Positions 8,408-17,142 are shown, counted from the stretch's first letter. The stretch: 64,000 bases of DNA from Streptomyces sp. FIT100 (GCF_024584805.1 NZ_CP075715.1:3792526-3856525), one strand, 5' to 3'. Translations and numbers: made by a program. The notes: generated from the letters alone by a model not told the origin.

Positions 8408-8926
8408 GCTCCTTCTGGAGGACGAGGGGCATGGAAGGCACCGCCGATCATGGACGGCGCCTTGCCCTCAAGGGTGGCGCCGTCGGGGCCGGGGCGCACC
8501 TCGGCCTCCGCGCGTCCACGAAGGGCCCCGGTGTTCGACACCGGGGCCCTTCTGCACTGCTGTGGGTTGCCGTGGCGCTGGTCCCGGCAGTTTCCGTTCG
8601 TCCGAGGAGGGGCGCAGTCTCCATTCGTCCGAGGAGGGGAGGAGGCCGGGGAGAGCGGCATCGGGGGGACAGCCGCTCCCCCCGCTGAGAACCGGTCCGC
8701 CCGGTACCGTGCCGCCTCGGGGGAGGATGGGCCGCACGGGACCCCGCAGTGGGGGCCGGTTCCTCACCCTTCGGATTCCTGCCGGATCCTCCGGGTTCAC
8801 CTCCCATGCTGCGCCTGCGGGCACCCTTACCGGGCCTGTCCAAGGGCCCGGATCTCCGGGCCCTTGGTCCATAAAGGCTCGGTTAGACTCACGCGACTCG
8901 CAGGGGCCGCAGGGGAGGCAGGTTCG
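8408..8926. other. 519-bp non-coding gap with two GGGCCC hairpins and short direct repeats
   Basis: No convincing gene is present. There are perfect hairpins at 8520-8534/8538-8552 and 8840-8851/8856-8867, and an 18-bp near-direct repeat (TTCGTCCGAGGAGGGG) at about 8599 and 8624. The hairpins resemble the neighbouring tRNA terminator but follow no gene on the plus strand. Short GC-rich ORFs here have no recognisable content. Confidence 0.6.
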
Positions 8927-9091
8927 ATGGTGGAAACGAAGAAGATCGCCCTCTACATAGTCGTGGTCTTCGTGCTGTACACGATCATCAACTCCCCCGA
9001 CCGCGCCGCCGAGCTGGTCGAGGTAGGGTTCGAAGGGATTTCGAGCGCCGCTCAAGGCGTCGGAGAGTTCATGACCGAGCTCGTCAACTGA
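8927..9091 (+). CDS. conserved small membrane-associated protein (54 aa)
   Basis: The 54-residue protein starts at ATG 8927 after a GGGGAGGCAG ribosome site. It has a lysine-bearing N-terminus (MVETKK), one hydrophobic helix (IALYIVVVFVLYTII), then an amphipathic tail 'DRAAELVEVGFEGISSAAQGVGEFMTELV'. It appears conserved between tRNA-Ser and sigF in Streptomyces, a recollection that was not searched. Single-pass inner-membrane location is likely. Function unknown. Confidence 0.7.
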   Translation: MVETKKIALYIVVVFVLYTIINSPDRAAELVEVGFEGISSAAQGVGEFMTELVN

Positions 9092-9206
9092 GGCACGCCC
9101 GAGCCATGCCGTGTCCGAGGCACGCACCGCCCGGGACAGGCATCTCGCTCGGCGCCCATCGCCCGGGGCCCGCGACCGCTCGGTCAGTCGACACGAGGAG
9201 CCTCCC

Positions 9207-9500
9207 TTGATCCGCCATCTGGTCCTGCTCAAGCTCAACGAGGGCGTCGGCCGTGACGAGCCCCGGGTCGTCGCCGGCGCCGAGGCGTTCCAGGAGCTCG
9301 GCGGCACCATCCCCGAACTGGAGTTCTGGGAGTGCGCCTGGAACATCACCGACCGGCCGATCGCCTATGACTTCGCGATCAACTCGGCCGTCGCGGACCA
9401 GGACGCCCTGAAGCGCTATCTCGAACACCCCGCCCACCAGGCTGCCGCCGGACGGTGGCGTGAATTCGCCACGTGGGTGATCGCCGACTACGAGTTCTGA
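9207..9500 (+). CDS. Dabb (stress-responsive A/B-barrel) family protein
   Basis: The 97-residue product starts IRHLVLLKLNEGV and shows the Dabb dimeric ferredoxin-like barrel pattern, with a central 'RPIAYDFAINSAVADQDALKRYLEHPAHQ' region and C-terminal 'FATWVIADYEF'. The start is TTG at 9207, preceded by GAGGAG at 9195-9200. An upstream in-frame ATG/GTG would add unrelated basic sequence. The role is unknown; family members include small-molecule enzymes and stress proteins. Confidence 0.85.
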   Translation: MIRHLVLLKLNEGVGRDEPRVVAGAEAFQELGGTIPELEFWECAWNITDRPIAYDFAINSAVADQDALKRYLEHPAHQAAAGRWREFATWVIADYEF

Positions 9501-9694
9501 ACCACCCGCCGCCCCTGGCGCTCGGGCCCCCCGCCGCAAACGGCAGGGGGCCCTTATTGCTTACCCCCCAACTTGCCCTCAACACGGCGTTATACGGTGC
9601 TTGCACACAGTGGACATGTCTTGTGATGCTATGACCGCTTTTGACGGATGAGTTGACCGAGATCGATCCGCTGTTCGAACCGCGAAGGGGTGGC

Positions 9695-10564
9695 GTGACC
9701 GTGCCGGCCAGTACAGCGCCTCAAGTGCCGCCCCAGAACGACGTGCCGCTCCAGGACGAGACCGATGCCCCTGCCGCGGCCGCTGCCGGCCGGCCGGGGA
9801 GCCGGGGCGCGGACACCAGGGCGCTCACTCAGGTGCTGTTCGCCCAGCTCAAGGAGTTGGAGCCGGGCACCCCCGAGCACACACGGGTGCGCGCCGCGCT
9901 GATCGAGGCGAACCTGCCGCTGGTGCGGTACGCGGCCGCCCGCTTCCGCAGCCGCAACGAGCCCATGGAGGACGTGGTCCAGGTCGGCACGATCGGCCTG
10001 ATCAACGCGATCGACCGGTTCGACCCGGACCGCGGGGTGCAGTTCCCTACGTTCGCGATGCCGACCGTCGTCGGCGAGATCAAACGATACTTCCGGGACA
10101 ACGTACGGACCGTGCACGTCCCGCGCCGGCTGCACGAGCTGTGGGTACAGGTCAACGGCGCGACCGAGGACCTGACCACGGCGCACGGCCGCTCCCCGAC
10201 GACCGCGGAGATCGCCGAGCGGCTGAAGATCTCCGAGGACGAGGTCCTCGCCTGCATCGAGGCCGGACGGTCGTACCACGCGACCTCACTGGAGGCCGCG
10301 CAGGAGGGCGACGGACTGCCGGGGCTGCTGGACCGGCTCGGCTACGAGGACCCGGCGCTCGCCGGGGTCGAGCACCGGGATCTCGTACGCCATCTGCTCG
10401 TACAGCTGCCCGAACGGGAGCAGCGGATCCTGCTGCTCCGGTACTACAGCAATCTGACGCAGTCCCAGATCAGCGCGGAGCTGGGAGTGTCCCAGATGCA
10501 TGTGTCAAGGCTCCTCGCCCGGAGCTTCGCGCGACTGCGATCCGCAAACAGGATCGAGGCGTAA
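9695..10564 (+). CDS. sigF: SigB/SigF/SigG-family RNA polymerase sigma factor, SigF-like
   Basis: The 289-residue stress/sporulation sigma factor has region 2 'RFRSRNEPMEDVVQVGTIGLINAIDRF', a conserved 'FPTFAMPTVVGEIKRYFRD' segment, region 3 and a region 4 HTH 'LTQSQISAELGVSQMHVSRLL'. Variable N-terminal ~45 residues precede the core. By position upstream of the sigN-like gene and by its C-terminus (SFARLRSANRIEA) it matches S. coelicolor sigF, required for late spore maturation. GTG 9695 follows GAAGGGG. A TTG at 9641 would add 18 residues. No anti-sigma gene is adjacent. Confidence 0.88.
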   Translation: MTVPASTAPQVPPQNDVPLQDETDAPAAAAAGRPGSRGADTRALTQVLFAQLKELEPGTPEHTRVRAALIEANLPLVRYAAARFRSRNEPMEDVVQVGTIGLINAIDRFDPDRGVQFPTFAMPTVVGEIKRYFRDNVRTVHVPRRLHELWVQVNGATEDLTTAHGRSPTTAEIAERLKISEDEVLACIEAGRSYHATSLEAAQEGDGLPGLLDRLGYEDPALAGVEHRDLVRHLLVQLPEREQRILLLRYYSNLTQSQISAELGVSQMHVSRLLARSFARLRSANRIEA

Positions 10565-10704
10565 CCGAAACGGGTAGACCCCTTTCGGCCCACTTCGGCT
10601 TGCGCAAAAGCCGCAGACCCCCTTTTTCCTGCGGCGATCTGACGCTCCGTTGTCGACAAGTCACTACAGCGTGTTGCCGACATGTGACATTCTGCGGGAA
10701 CGGC

Positions 10705-10730
10705 GTTTGCCGCGGCCCCGCCGCCGGTAT
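10705..10730 (+). promoter_or_regulatory. candidate sigma-B-type promoter upstream of sigN
   Basis: GTTT (10705-10708), 16-nt spacer, CGGTAT (10725-10730). This is close to the GTTT-N14-16-GGGTAT consensus used by Streptomyces sigma-B-family factors. It lies about 70 bp before the ATG, consistent with control of this gene by itself or a paralogue. One mismatch in the -10, and no transcript data. Confidence 0.4.
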
Positions 10731-10799
10731 TCAGGTGGAGGCTGCGTTCCTCCGATGGTCGCGGCCCACGTGACCGTCCGCGACCTCACAGGGGGTGGC

Positions 10800-11711
10800 A
10801 TGTCCGCAGAACAGGGCAGCTCGAAGGTGCTCACGCTCACAAAGAGCGCTCCCTCCACCCAGGGCGCTCCCGCATCCGACGCCCTCCCGGAGCCCGCTGC
10901 CGTGGACCTGCCCACGGCTGCGGCCCTGGACGCGCCCGGCACCCCGGGGGCCATCGACACCCGCACGCTCTCGCGCTCGCTCTTCCTGCGGCTGGCCACG
11001 CTCGACCAGGACAGCCCGGAGCGTACGTACGTACGCGACACCCTCATCGAGCTCAACCTGCCGCTGGTGCGGTACGCGGCCGCCCGCTTCCGCAGCCGCA
11101 ACGAGCCCATGGAGGACATCGTCCAGGTCGGCACGATCGGCCTGATCAAGGCGATCGACCGGTTCGACTGCGAACGGGGCGTGGAGTTCCCGACGTTCGC
11201 GATGCCGACCGTCGTCGGCGAGATCAAGCGCTTCTTCCGGGACACCAGTTGGTCGGTCCGTGTGCCGCGCCGGCTCCAGGAGCTGCGCCTCGCCCTGACC
11301 AAGGCCAGCGACGAACTCGCCCAGAAGCTCGACCGCTCGCCCACGGTCCCCGAACTCGCCGCCGTGCTCGACGTCTCGGAGGAGGACGTGGTCGACGGCC
11401 TCGCCGTCGGCAACGCCTACACCGCGTCCTCGCTCGACTCCCCCTCCCCCGAGGACGACGGCGGCGAGGGCTCCCTCGCGGACCGCCTCGGCTACGAGGA
11501 CAGCGCCCTGGAGGGCGTCGAGTACCGCGAGTCCCTCAAGCCCCTGCTGGCCAAACTGCCGCCGCGCGAGCGCCAGATCATCATGCTCCGCTTCTTCGCC
11601 AACATGACGCAGTCGCAGATCGGCGAGGAGGTCGGCATCTCCCAGATGCACGTCTCGCGCCTGCTGACGCGGACGCTGGCGCAGCTGCGCGAGGGCCTGA
11701 TCGCGGACTGA
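10800..11711 (+). CDS. sigN: SigB/SigF/SigG-family RNA polymerase sigma factor, SigN-like
   Basis: The 303-residue paralogue of the preceding gene is nearly identical through region 2 (RYAAARFRSRNEP...) and has region 4 HTH 'MTQSQIGEEVGISQMHVSRLL'. ATG 10800 is preceded by GGGGGTGG. Variation is concentrated in the N-terminal ~55 residues and in an acidic loop 'SPSPEDDGGEGSLADRLG'. Position after the sigF-like gene matches S. coelicolor sigN, which acts in subapical aerial hyphae. The pair probably arose by tandem duplication. Confidence 0.87.
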   Translation: MSAEQGSSKVLTLTKSAPSTQGAPASDALPEPAAVDLPTAAALDAPGTPGAIDTRTLSRSLFLRLATLDQDSPERTYVRDTLIELNLPLVRYAAARFRSRNEPMEDIVQVGTIGLIKAIDRFDCERGVEFPTFAMPTVVGEIKRFFRDTSWSVRVPRRLQELRLALTKASDELAQKLDRSPTVPELAAVLDVSEEDVVDGLAVGNAYTASSLDSPSPEDDGGEGSLADRLGYEDSALEGVEYRESLKPLLAKLPPRERQIIMLRFFANMTQSQIGEEVGISQMHVSRLLTRTLAQLREGLIAD

Positions 11712-11807
11712 CGTCGGGTGTGGGGGCCTGCGCGCCCCCACACCGGCTCCTGTGTCTCTTTTCGCGCGGGGCTTTCTCATTGACGAAGCGTCAGCCAGAC
11801 TGGCGCG

Positions 11808-12551
11808 ATGCGACGGCGACACGTGGGGTACGGGCTCGCGGGGGCCGCACTCTGCCTCGGCGGGATGCTCGCAGCCTGCGGGGGCGGGGATCCCGGCGAG
11901 GGGTACGTGGCCGTCGGGGCCGGAGAAGGGACGGCGGCGCCCGTGGCGCCCTCCGGAGACATCGTGTTCGTACCGCTGGACGGAGCGACGCCGCCCGGTG
12001 CCGCCGCGAGCGGCGGTGGCAGTGCGGGCGGCAGTCCGGCAGGGGGCCTGTCCGGCGCTCCTGGAACGCCCGGACTGCCCGGAACGCCCGGGGCGCCCCC
12101 GGCGGATGGATCCGGCACGGGCGGCACCAGTGGCACGGGCGGCGCACCCGCGCCGGAATCACCCGGCGGCGCCACGCCGTCGGCGCCCGGCACCACCACG
12201 CCCACGCCCGCGCCCCCGCCTCAGCCACCGCCTTCGTCCTCGCCTGCACCCGCCCTGCTGAGCGTCGGGGAGCTGCTGCGGGACATCACGGAGAAGCGGT
12301 GGTGCGAGAAGGTCACCGTGGAGTTCCGCAACACCGGTGGCTCACCGGTGCGTTCGGGCACCGTGACCTTCGAGACGCACATCATCGGCGCACTCGGCAT
12401 CGACTGGGCGACCGTCGAGACGGGCCAGCCGCTGCCCGCGCCGATCGCTGCGGGCGCGACCAGGAGGGCGGCGTACACGGTGTGCGTGGACGCCTGGCGC
12501 GTACCCCTGGGCATGCACATCGAGACCCAGGACGCACGCGCCGACTACTGA
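11808..12551 (+). CDS. secreted lipoprotein with collagen-like/proline-rich linker
   Basis: The 247-residue product starts MRRRHVGYG with a lipobox 'GMLAAC' (Cys about residue 24), so it should be lipid-anchored on the outer face of the membrane. A long Gly/Pro/Ser linker (about 50-150) contains GTPGLPGTPG-type repeats. It ends in a compact domain with two Cys (KRWCEKVTVEFRNTGGSP and TVCVDAWRVP) resembling an Ig-like or cellulose-binding-like sandwich. No catalytic motif seen; function unknown. Confidence 0.78.
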   Translation: MRRRHVGYGLAGAALCLGGMLAACGGGDPGEGYVAVGAGEGTAAPVAPSGDIVFVPLDGATPPGAAASGGGSAGGSPAGGLSGAPGTPGLPGTPGAPPADGSGTGGTSGTGGAPAPESPGGATPSAPGTTTPTPAPPPQPPPSSSPAPALLSVGELLRDITEKRWCEKVTVEFRNTGGSPVRSGTVTFETHIIGALGIDWATVETGQPLPAPIAAGATRRAAYTVCVDAWRVPLGMHIETQDARADY

Positions 12552-12627
12552 CACCGGCCGCTGATGCCGGCCGCTGATGCCGACCACTGGCACCGGCTAC
12601 TGCTGCCGGCGCCGGTACCTGGGCGCG

Positions 12628-12855
12628 TCAGGAGAGCGCGAGCCAGGCCACCGCGCCGAGGATCGCGACGATCGCCACGACACCGACGATCAGCCCGACG
12701 CGCGGACCGGCCGGCGCGGACGGCGCCGCCGAGCGGCCGCCGGCCTGCGGTGCCGTGCCCTCGTCGACGAAGGCGCGGAACATCTGGGTGTTGCCCGCGG
12801 GGTCGTAGTTGCCCTCGGGACCGGGACCGTGGGGGGCTTGGGGGTTGTGTGCCAT
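12628..12855 (-). CDS. small single-pass membrane protein
   Basis: The 75-residue protein (ATG 12855) has a hydrophilic N-terminus 'NTQMFRAFVDEGTAPQ', then Ala/Pro and one transmembrane helix 'VGLIVGVVAIVAILGAVAWLAL' at the C-terminus. This tail-anchored SCO-type small protein is convergent with the lipoprotein gene. Function unknown. The longer frame upstream of 12855 is low complexity. Confidence 0.62.
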   Translation of the reverse strand: MAHNPQAPHGPGPEGNYDPAGNTQMFRAFVDEGTAPQAGGRSAAPSAPAGPRVGLIVGVVAIVAILGAVAWLALS

Positions 12856-13008
12856 GGTGCAGGACCCTAGCGAACCCGGGTGGCCCGCCCCAACCCCCGG
12901 CCCACCGCCCTCGCGACATACGCGCAAGTCATCCGCAAAGTCATCCGCACATGACCTCGCATATGCAAACCCTTTTGCGTTCCTTTACCCCTGAAGCCCT
13001 CATTTCAT

Positions 13009-13049
13009 TTGCCTGAAGCAACCAACCACTCTATGGTTGCCCTAAGCAA
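13009..13049. promoter_or_regulatory. candidate MarR operator/promoter region
   Basis: Two 13-bp imperfect palindromes TTGCnnnnnGCAA (13009-13021, 13037-13049) flank a third palindrome GCAACCA-N9-TGGTTGC (13018-13024, 13034-13040). All lie 24-64 bp before the MarR start. Nested dyads of this size are typical MarR dimer sites and suggest autoregulation of the MarR-MFS unit. Confidence 0.6.
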
Positions 13050-13072
13050 CAAGATGGGGAGGTGCCTGCGGG

Positions 13073-13591
13073 ATGGCCGAGCGCAGTCAGTACGAGGAGC
13101 TCGCCAGGCAGCTCAGCGCCATCGGGGCGGTCAAGCGCGCTCTCGCGCGCACCCTGCCCGCCGAGTGCCCCGGCGGATCCGCCGCCGTGCTCGCCCTCAT
13201 CGACCGGTACGGAGAGATGCGGCTGAGCCGTCTCGCCGAGCTGCTCTCCGTCGACATGTCGGTGACCAGCCGGCATGTGGCCCATGTCGCCGACCGCGGC
13301 TGGGTCGAGCGCGCCCCCGACCCCGACGACCGGCGCTCCCGCATCCTGCGGCTGACCCCGGCGGGAAGTGAGCTGCTCGACGGCCTCGGCCGCCGGACCA
13401 CGGACATGTTCGCCCACTACCTCAGCGACTGGTCCGACGACGAGGTCGGACAGCTGACCTCGATGCTGGCCCGACTCCGCGACTCCGTCGGGGACTGCCG
13501 GGCCGCCCACATGACAGACGTGAGAGACAAGGAAGTACATGGCTACGACCACACCGGCAGGTGTGCGGGGCGGCCACGCCAGGACCCGTGA
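13073..13591 (+). CDS. MarR family winged-helix transcriptional regulator
   Basis: The 172-residue product has winged-helix DNA-binding segments 'EMRLSRLAELLSVDMSVTSRHVAHVADRGWVERA' and wing 'PDPDDRRSRILRLTPAG', the MarR signature. ATG 13073 follows GGGGAGG. The gene overlaps the downstream MFS start by 53 bp, so they form one transcription unit and probably a drug- or phenolic-responsive repressor/efflux pair. The C-terminal ~20 residues inside the overlap may not be functional. Confidence 0.92.
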   Translation: MAERSQYEELARQLSAIGAVKRALARTLPAECPGGSAAVLALIDRYGEMRLSRLAELLSVDMSVTSRHVAHVADRGWVERAPDPDDRRSRILRLTPAGSELLDGLGRRTTDMFAHYLSDWSDDEVGQLTSMLARLRDSVGDCRAAHMTDVRDKEVHGYDHTGRCAGRPRQDP

Positions 13592-15980
13592 CGACGCTGG
13601 CGCGCCGATGACACACCGGCAGATCATGGAGGCGTTGTCCGGGCTGCTGCTCGGCATGTTCGTCGCCATCCTCTCCTCGACGATCGTCTCCAACGCCCTG
13701 CCGGAGATCATCACCGATCTCGGCGGCGGCCAGTCCGCCTACACCTGGGTCGTCACGGCCGCGCTGCTGTCGATGACCGCGACCACCCCCCTGTGGGGCA
13801 AGCTCGCCGACCTCTTCTCCAAGAAGCTGCTGGTCCAGATAGCCCTGGTCATCTACATGGCGGGCTCGGTCGTCGCTGGTCTCGCCCAGGACACCGGCAC
13901 GCTCATCGCCTGCCGCGTCGTCCAGGGCATCGGCGTGGGCGGTCTCACCGCCCTCGCGCAGGTCATCATGGCCGCGATGATCGCGCCGCGGGAGCGCGGC
14001 CGCTACAGCGGATACCTCGGCGCGACCTTCGCCGTCGCAACCGTCGGCGGCCCGCTGCTCGGCGGCGTCATCACCGACACCGAGTGGCTCGGCTGGCGCT
14101 GGTGCTTCTACGTCGGTGTGCCGTTCGCCCTGATCGCGCTGGTCGTGCTGCAGAAGACGCTGAAGCTGCCCGTCGTGAAGCGGAAGGTGAAGGTCGACTG
14201 GGCGGGCGCGTTCTTCATCAGCGCCGCCGTCTCGCTGCTGCTGCTCTGGGTGACCTTCGCGGGCGACAAGTACGCCTGGCTGTCGTGGCAGACGTACGCC
14301 ATGACCGGCGGCGCGGCCTTCCTGGGCCTGGTCTTCCTGCTCGTCGAGTCGCGGGCGAGCGAGCCGATCATCCCGCTGCGGCTCTTCCGCAACCGCACCA
14401 TCACGCTGGCCTCGCTGGCCTCGCTCTTCGTCGGTGTCGCGATGTTCGCCGGCACGGTCTTCTTCAGCCAGTACTTCCAGCTGGCGCGCGACCAGTCCCC
14501 GACGATGTCCGGCGTCATGACCATCCCGATGATCGCGGGCCTCTTCGTCTCGTCGACCGTCTCCGGGCAGATCATCACCAAGACCGGCCGGTGGAAGGCG
14601 TGGCTGGTCAGCGGCGGTGTGCTGGTGACCGGCGGCCTCGGGCTGCTGGGCACGATCCGCTACGACACCGAGTACTGGCACATCGCGGTCTTCATGGCCG
14701 TCATGGGTCTGGGCCTCGGCATGATGATGCAGAACCTGGTGCTGTGCACCCAGAACCAGGTAGCCCCGCAGGACCTCGGCTCGGCCTCGTCCGTCGTCAC
14801 CTTCTTCCGCTCGCTGGGCGGTGCGATCGGCGTCTCGGCGCTGGGCGCCGTCCTCGGCAAGCGGGTCACCCACTACGTCGAGGACGGCCTCGCCGAACTC
14901 GGCCCGCGCGCCGCGGCCATGGGCCACGGCGGTACGGGCGGCGGGGGCATCCCGGACCTGGACACCCTGCCGGGGCCGGTCCGTACGGTCGTGGAGAGCG
15001 CCTACGGGCACGGGGTCGCGGACGTCTTCCTGTGGTCGGCGCCGTTCGCGCTGCTCGCGTTCCTGGTGACCCTGTTCATCAAGGAGGTGGCGCTGAAGAG
15101 CGCCACGACCACGACGGAGGAGGCCGTCCAGGAGCCGGCGCACGAGTCGGCAACCGAGCCGGCGCACGAGTCGGCGCCCGGGTCCGCCGAGCCGGTTGCG
15201 GCGTCCGCCGCGGGCACGGCGGTGCGCGGCACCGTCCGCGGCACGGAGGGCGCACCCGTCGCACGGGCCGCGGTCACCCTGATCTCGCTGGGCGGGCGGC
15301 AGTTGGGCCGCACGGTGGCCCACGAGGACGGCGCGTACGCACTGGACGCCCCCGGCACCGGTTCGTACGTCCTGATCGCCTCCGCCGACGGCTTCCAGCC
15401 ACAGGCGTCCACGGTGATCGTCGGCGACGAGCCCGTCGCGTACGACATCCTCCTCGCCGGTACGAGCGGTCTCTCGGGCTTCGTGGTCACCGCCGACGGC
15501 GGGGCGCCGATGGAGGGCGCAGTGGTGATCGTCACCGATGTGCGCGGCGACGTGCTGGCCGCCGGGAAGTCCGCGGCCGACGGCGGCTTCGCCTTCGCCG
15601 AGCTGGTCCCGGGCCCCGTGACCCTCGCGGTGAACGCGACGGGCTTCCGGCCACTGGCCCTCCCCGTGGAGATCAGTGGCCGGGGCGTGACCCGCGTCGA
15701 GGCGGCCCTGCGGTCGGGCGCGCTGGTCCAGGGCACCGTACGGGCCGGCGCCGCACGGCGGCCGCTGCCCGACGCGCGCGTGACCCTGGTGGACGCGGCC
15801 GGAAACGTGGTCGCCACCGCGACGACCGGCGAGGACGGCGCGTACGCCTTCGCCGATCTGGACGCCGGCGACTACACGGTCATCGCGACCGGCTACCCGC
15901 CGGTGGCGGGCACGCTCACCGTGGCCGGCCGCGGCGTCGACGGCCACGACATCGAACTCGCCCACGCGGACACCCTCTAG
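13539..15980 (+). CDS. DHA2-type MFS efflux transporter fused to three carboxypeptidase-regulatory-like domains
   Basis: 813 residues. Residues about 25-520 form a 14-helix MFS drug:H+ antiporter (motif A 'GKLADLFSKK', motif C-like 'GPLLGGVI'). An Ala/Glu/Pro linker follows (EPAHESATEPAHESA). About 565-810 hold three Ig-like CarboxypepD_reg repeats, each ending '...DGAYAL/GGFAFAEL/GAYAFADL...GFQP/GFRP/GYPP'. The tail is unusual for MFS pumps and should lie on one face of the membrane, likely as a binding or stability module. The downstream YceI gene carries a fourth copy. Start ATG 13539 lies inside the marR 3' end. The substrate is unknown. Confidence 0.9.
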   Translation: MATTTPAGVRGGHARTRDDAGAPMTHRQIMEALSGLLLGMFVAILSSTIVSNALPEIITDLGGGQSAYTWVVTAALLSMTATTPLWGKLADLFSKKLLVQIALVIYMAGSVVAGLAQDTGTLIACRVVQGIGVGGLTALAQVIMAAMIAPRERGRYSGYLGATFAVATVGGPLLGGVITDTEWLGWRWCFYVGVPFALIALVVLQKTLKLPVVKRKVKVDWAGAFFISAAVSLLLLWVTFAGDKYAWLSWQTYAMTGGAAFLGLVFLLVESRASEPIIPLRLFRNRTITLASLASLFVGVAMFAGTVFFSQYFQLARDQSPTMSGVMTIPMIAGLFVSSTVSGQIITKTGRWKAWLVSGGVLVTGGLGLLGTIRYDTEYWHIAVFMAVMGLGLGMMMQNLVLCTQNQVAPQDLGSASSVVTFFRSLGGAIGVSALGAVLGKRVTHYVEDGLAELGPRAAAMGHGGTGGGGIPDLDTLPGPVRTVVESAYGHGVADVFLWSAPFALLAFLVTLFIKEVALKSATTTTEEAVQEPAHESATEPAHESAPGSAEPVAASAAGTAVRGTVRGTEGAPVARAAVTLISLGGRQLGRTVAHEDGAYALDAPGTGSYVLIASADGFQPQASTVIVGDEPVAYDILLAGTSGLSGFVVTADGGAPMEGAVVIVTDVRGDVLAAGKSAADGGFAFAELVPGPVTLAVNATGFRPLALPVEISGRGVTRVEAALRSGALVQGTVRAGAARRPLPDARVTLVDAAGNVVATATTGEDGAYAFADLDAGDYTVIATGYPPVAGTLTVAGRGVDGHDIELAHADTL

Positions 15981-16200
15981 CTAGGGCCTGTCTTTCGGGT
16001 CAGGCCGGATCGGCGAGCGGCCCGCCGCGGAGCGGCTGATGTCACAGCGATGCGTGCGGCTGCAAGCGGAGGAGGAAGTCGACGCGGTGGGGCACCTCCC
16101 GTGCCCGGAGGGCTACGGGGGAGTCGGTGACCGACGACAACGCAGCAGATGTGCGTGCCAGGGCACGCGAGCCCGGCAGGATCCGGAAGACAGGCCCTGG
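15981..16200. mobile_element. MITE-like palindromic element C (220 bp, CTAG end)
   Basis: The terminal inverted repeats of about 18 bp (15981-15998 and 16183-16200; CTAGGGCCTGTCTT...) carry 2 mismatches. The internal block around 16085-16125 (GGGCACCTCCCGTGCCC...) is shared with elements at 17143-17344 and, inverted, 31235-31478. There is no coding capacity. It sits immediately after the MFS stop codon. Confidence 0.6.
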
Positions 16201-16314
16201 TGACCGACCCCCGGGCACCGCTCCGAGCGGAGGCGCGTGCCCGGGGCCGGGGCGGCGGGCAGGGGACGGCCCGCCGCCCCGGCAACTCTCTGTGAAGCTC
16301 TGTGAGGAAACAGG

Positions 16315-17127
16315 ATGGGACTTCAGGCACAGGTACGGACCCGCGACGGCTGGGCGGTCCGGCACGCGGTGCTGACCGTCACGGACATGACGGGCACCCA
16401 GGTGCTGCGGGCCGAGGCGGACGCCGACGGCGGCGTCCGGACGGACGCGCCGCTGGCGCCGGGGCCGTACACGGTCATCGTCACGGCGCTCGGCTACGCC
16501 CCGTCCGCCTCGACCGCGCTGGTCACGGCGAGCGGCCGGGCGCAGGTCGGCACGGTGGTGCTGGCCCGCCAGGGCGGGGCCGAACTGCCGCCGCCGGGCG
16601 CCTGGTCGGTCGATCCCGCGCACTCCACGGTGGGCGTGGTCGCCCAGCACCTGGGGATGTCCAGCGTGCACGGCCGGTTCACGGACTTCGGCGGCCGGAT
16701 CGAGATCGCGACGGACGTGGCCCGTTCCCACGTGGACGCGGTGATCGGCGCCGCCTCGATCGACACCGGCAACGGCCTGCGCGACAAGCACCTCAGGTCC
16801 GCGGACTTCCTCGACGTGGAGCGCTTCCCGCAGATCACCTATCGCAGCCACGGCCTCGCCCCCGCCGGGCCGGACCGCTGGACGGTCCACGGACTGCTCT
16901 CGCTCCACGGGATCGAGCGGGAGACCGACCTCTCGCTGTCGTACCTGGGCACGGGCCCCGACCCGTGGGGCGGGGTGCGGGCGGCCTTCCGCGCGACGAC
17001 GGAGCTGCGCCGCGACGACTTCGCGATGACGTACAACCAGGTCGTGCAGGCGGGGATCGCGGCCATCGGCACGACGCTCAGGGTGGAGCTGGACATCCAG
17101 GCCGTCCAGGGCGGGGTGATCCCCTAG
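16315..17127 (+). CDS. YceI family protein with N-terminal carboxypeptidase-regulatory-like domain
   Basis: The 270-residue product has residues 1-85 as one CarboxypepD_reg repeat (TRDGWAVRHAVLTVTD ... GYAPSASTALV) and about 95-265 as a YceI lipocalin-like barrel ('WSVDPAHSTVGVVAQH', 'GRFTDFGG', 'SADFLDVERFPQITYRS', 'LHGIERETDLSLSYL'). YceI proteins bind isoprenoid-type lipids. No signal peptide is visible, so it is cytosolic. The shared domain with the upstream MFS indicates functional linkage. ATG 16315 has a GAGGAAACAG ribosome site. Confidence 0.9.
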   Translation: MGLQAQVRTRDGWAVRHAVLTVTDMTGTQVLRAEADADGGVRTDAPLAPGPYTVIVTALGYAPSASTALVTASGRAQVGTVVLARQGGAELPPPGAWSVDPAHSTVGVVAQHLGMSSVHGRFTDFGGRIEIATDVARSHVDAVIGAASIDTGNGLRDKHLRSADFLDVERFPQITYRSHGLAPAGPDRWTVHGLLSLHGIERETDLSLSYLGTGPDPWGGVRAAFRATTELRRDDFAMTYNQVVQAGIAAIGTTLRVELDIQAVQGGVIP

Positions 17128-17142
17128 AGGACCGGGCACCCC

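Noticed and set aside
7712..9091. 459-aa plus-strand ORF starting in the tRNA-Ser
   Set aside because: Begins within a tRNA, crosses two hairpins and a minus-strand gene. Only its last 54 codons (from 8927) look like a real gene.
13422..15965. 847-aa open frame on the minus strand
   Set aside because: It is the antisense shadow of the MFS gene. Composition is Arg/Gly/His/Asp-rich with no domain, as expected from GC-biased third positions.
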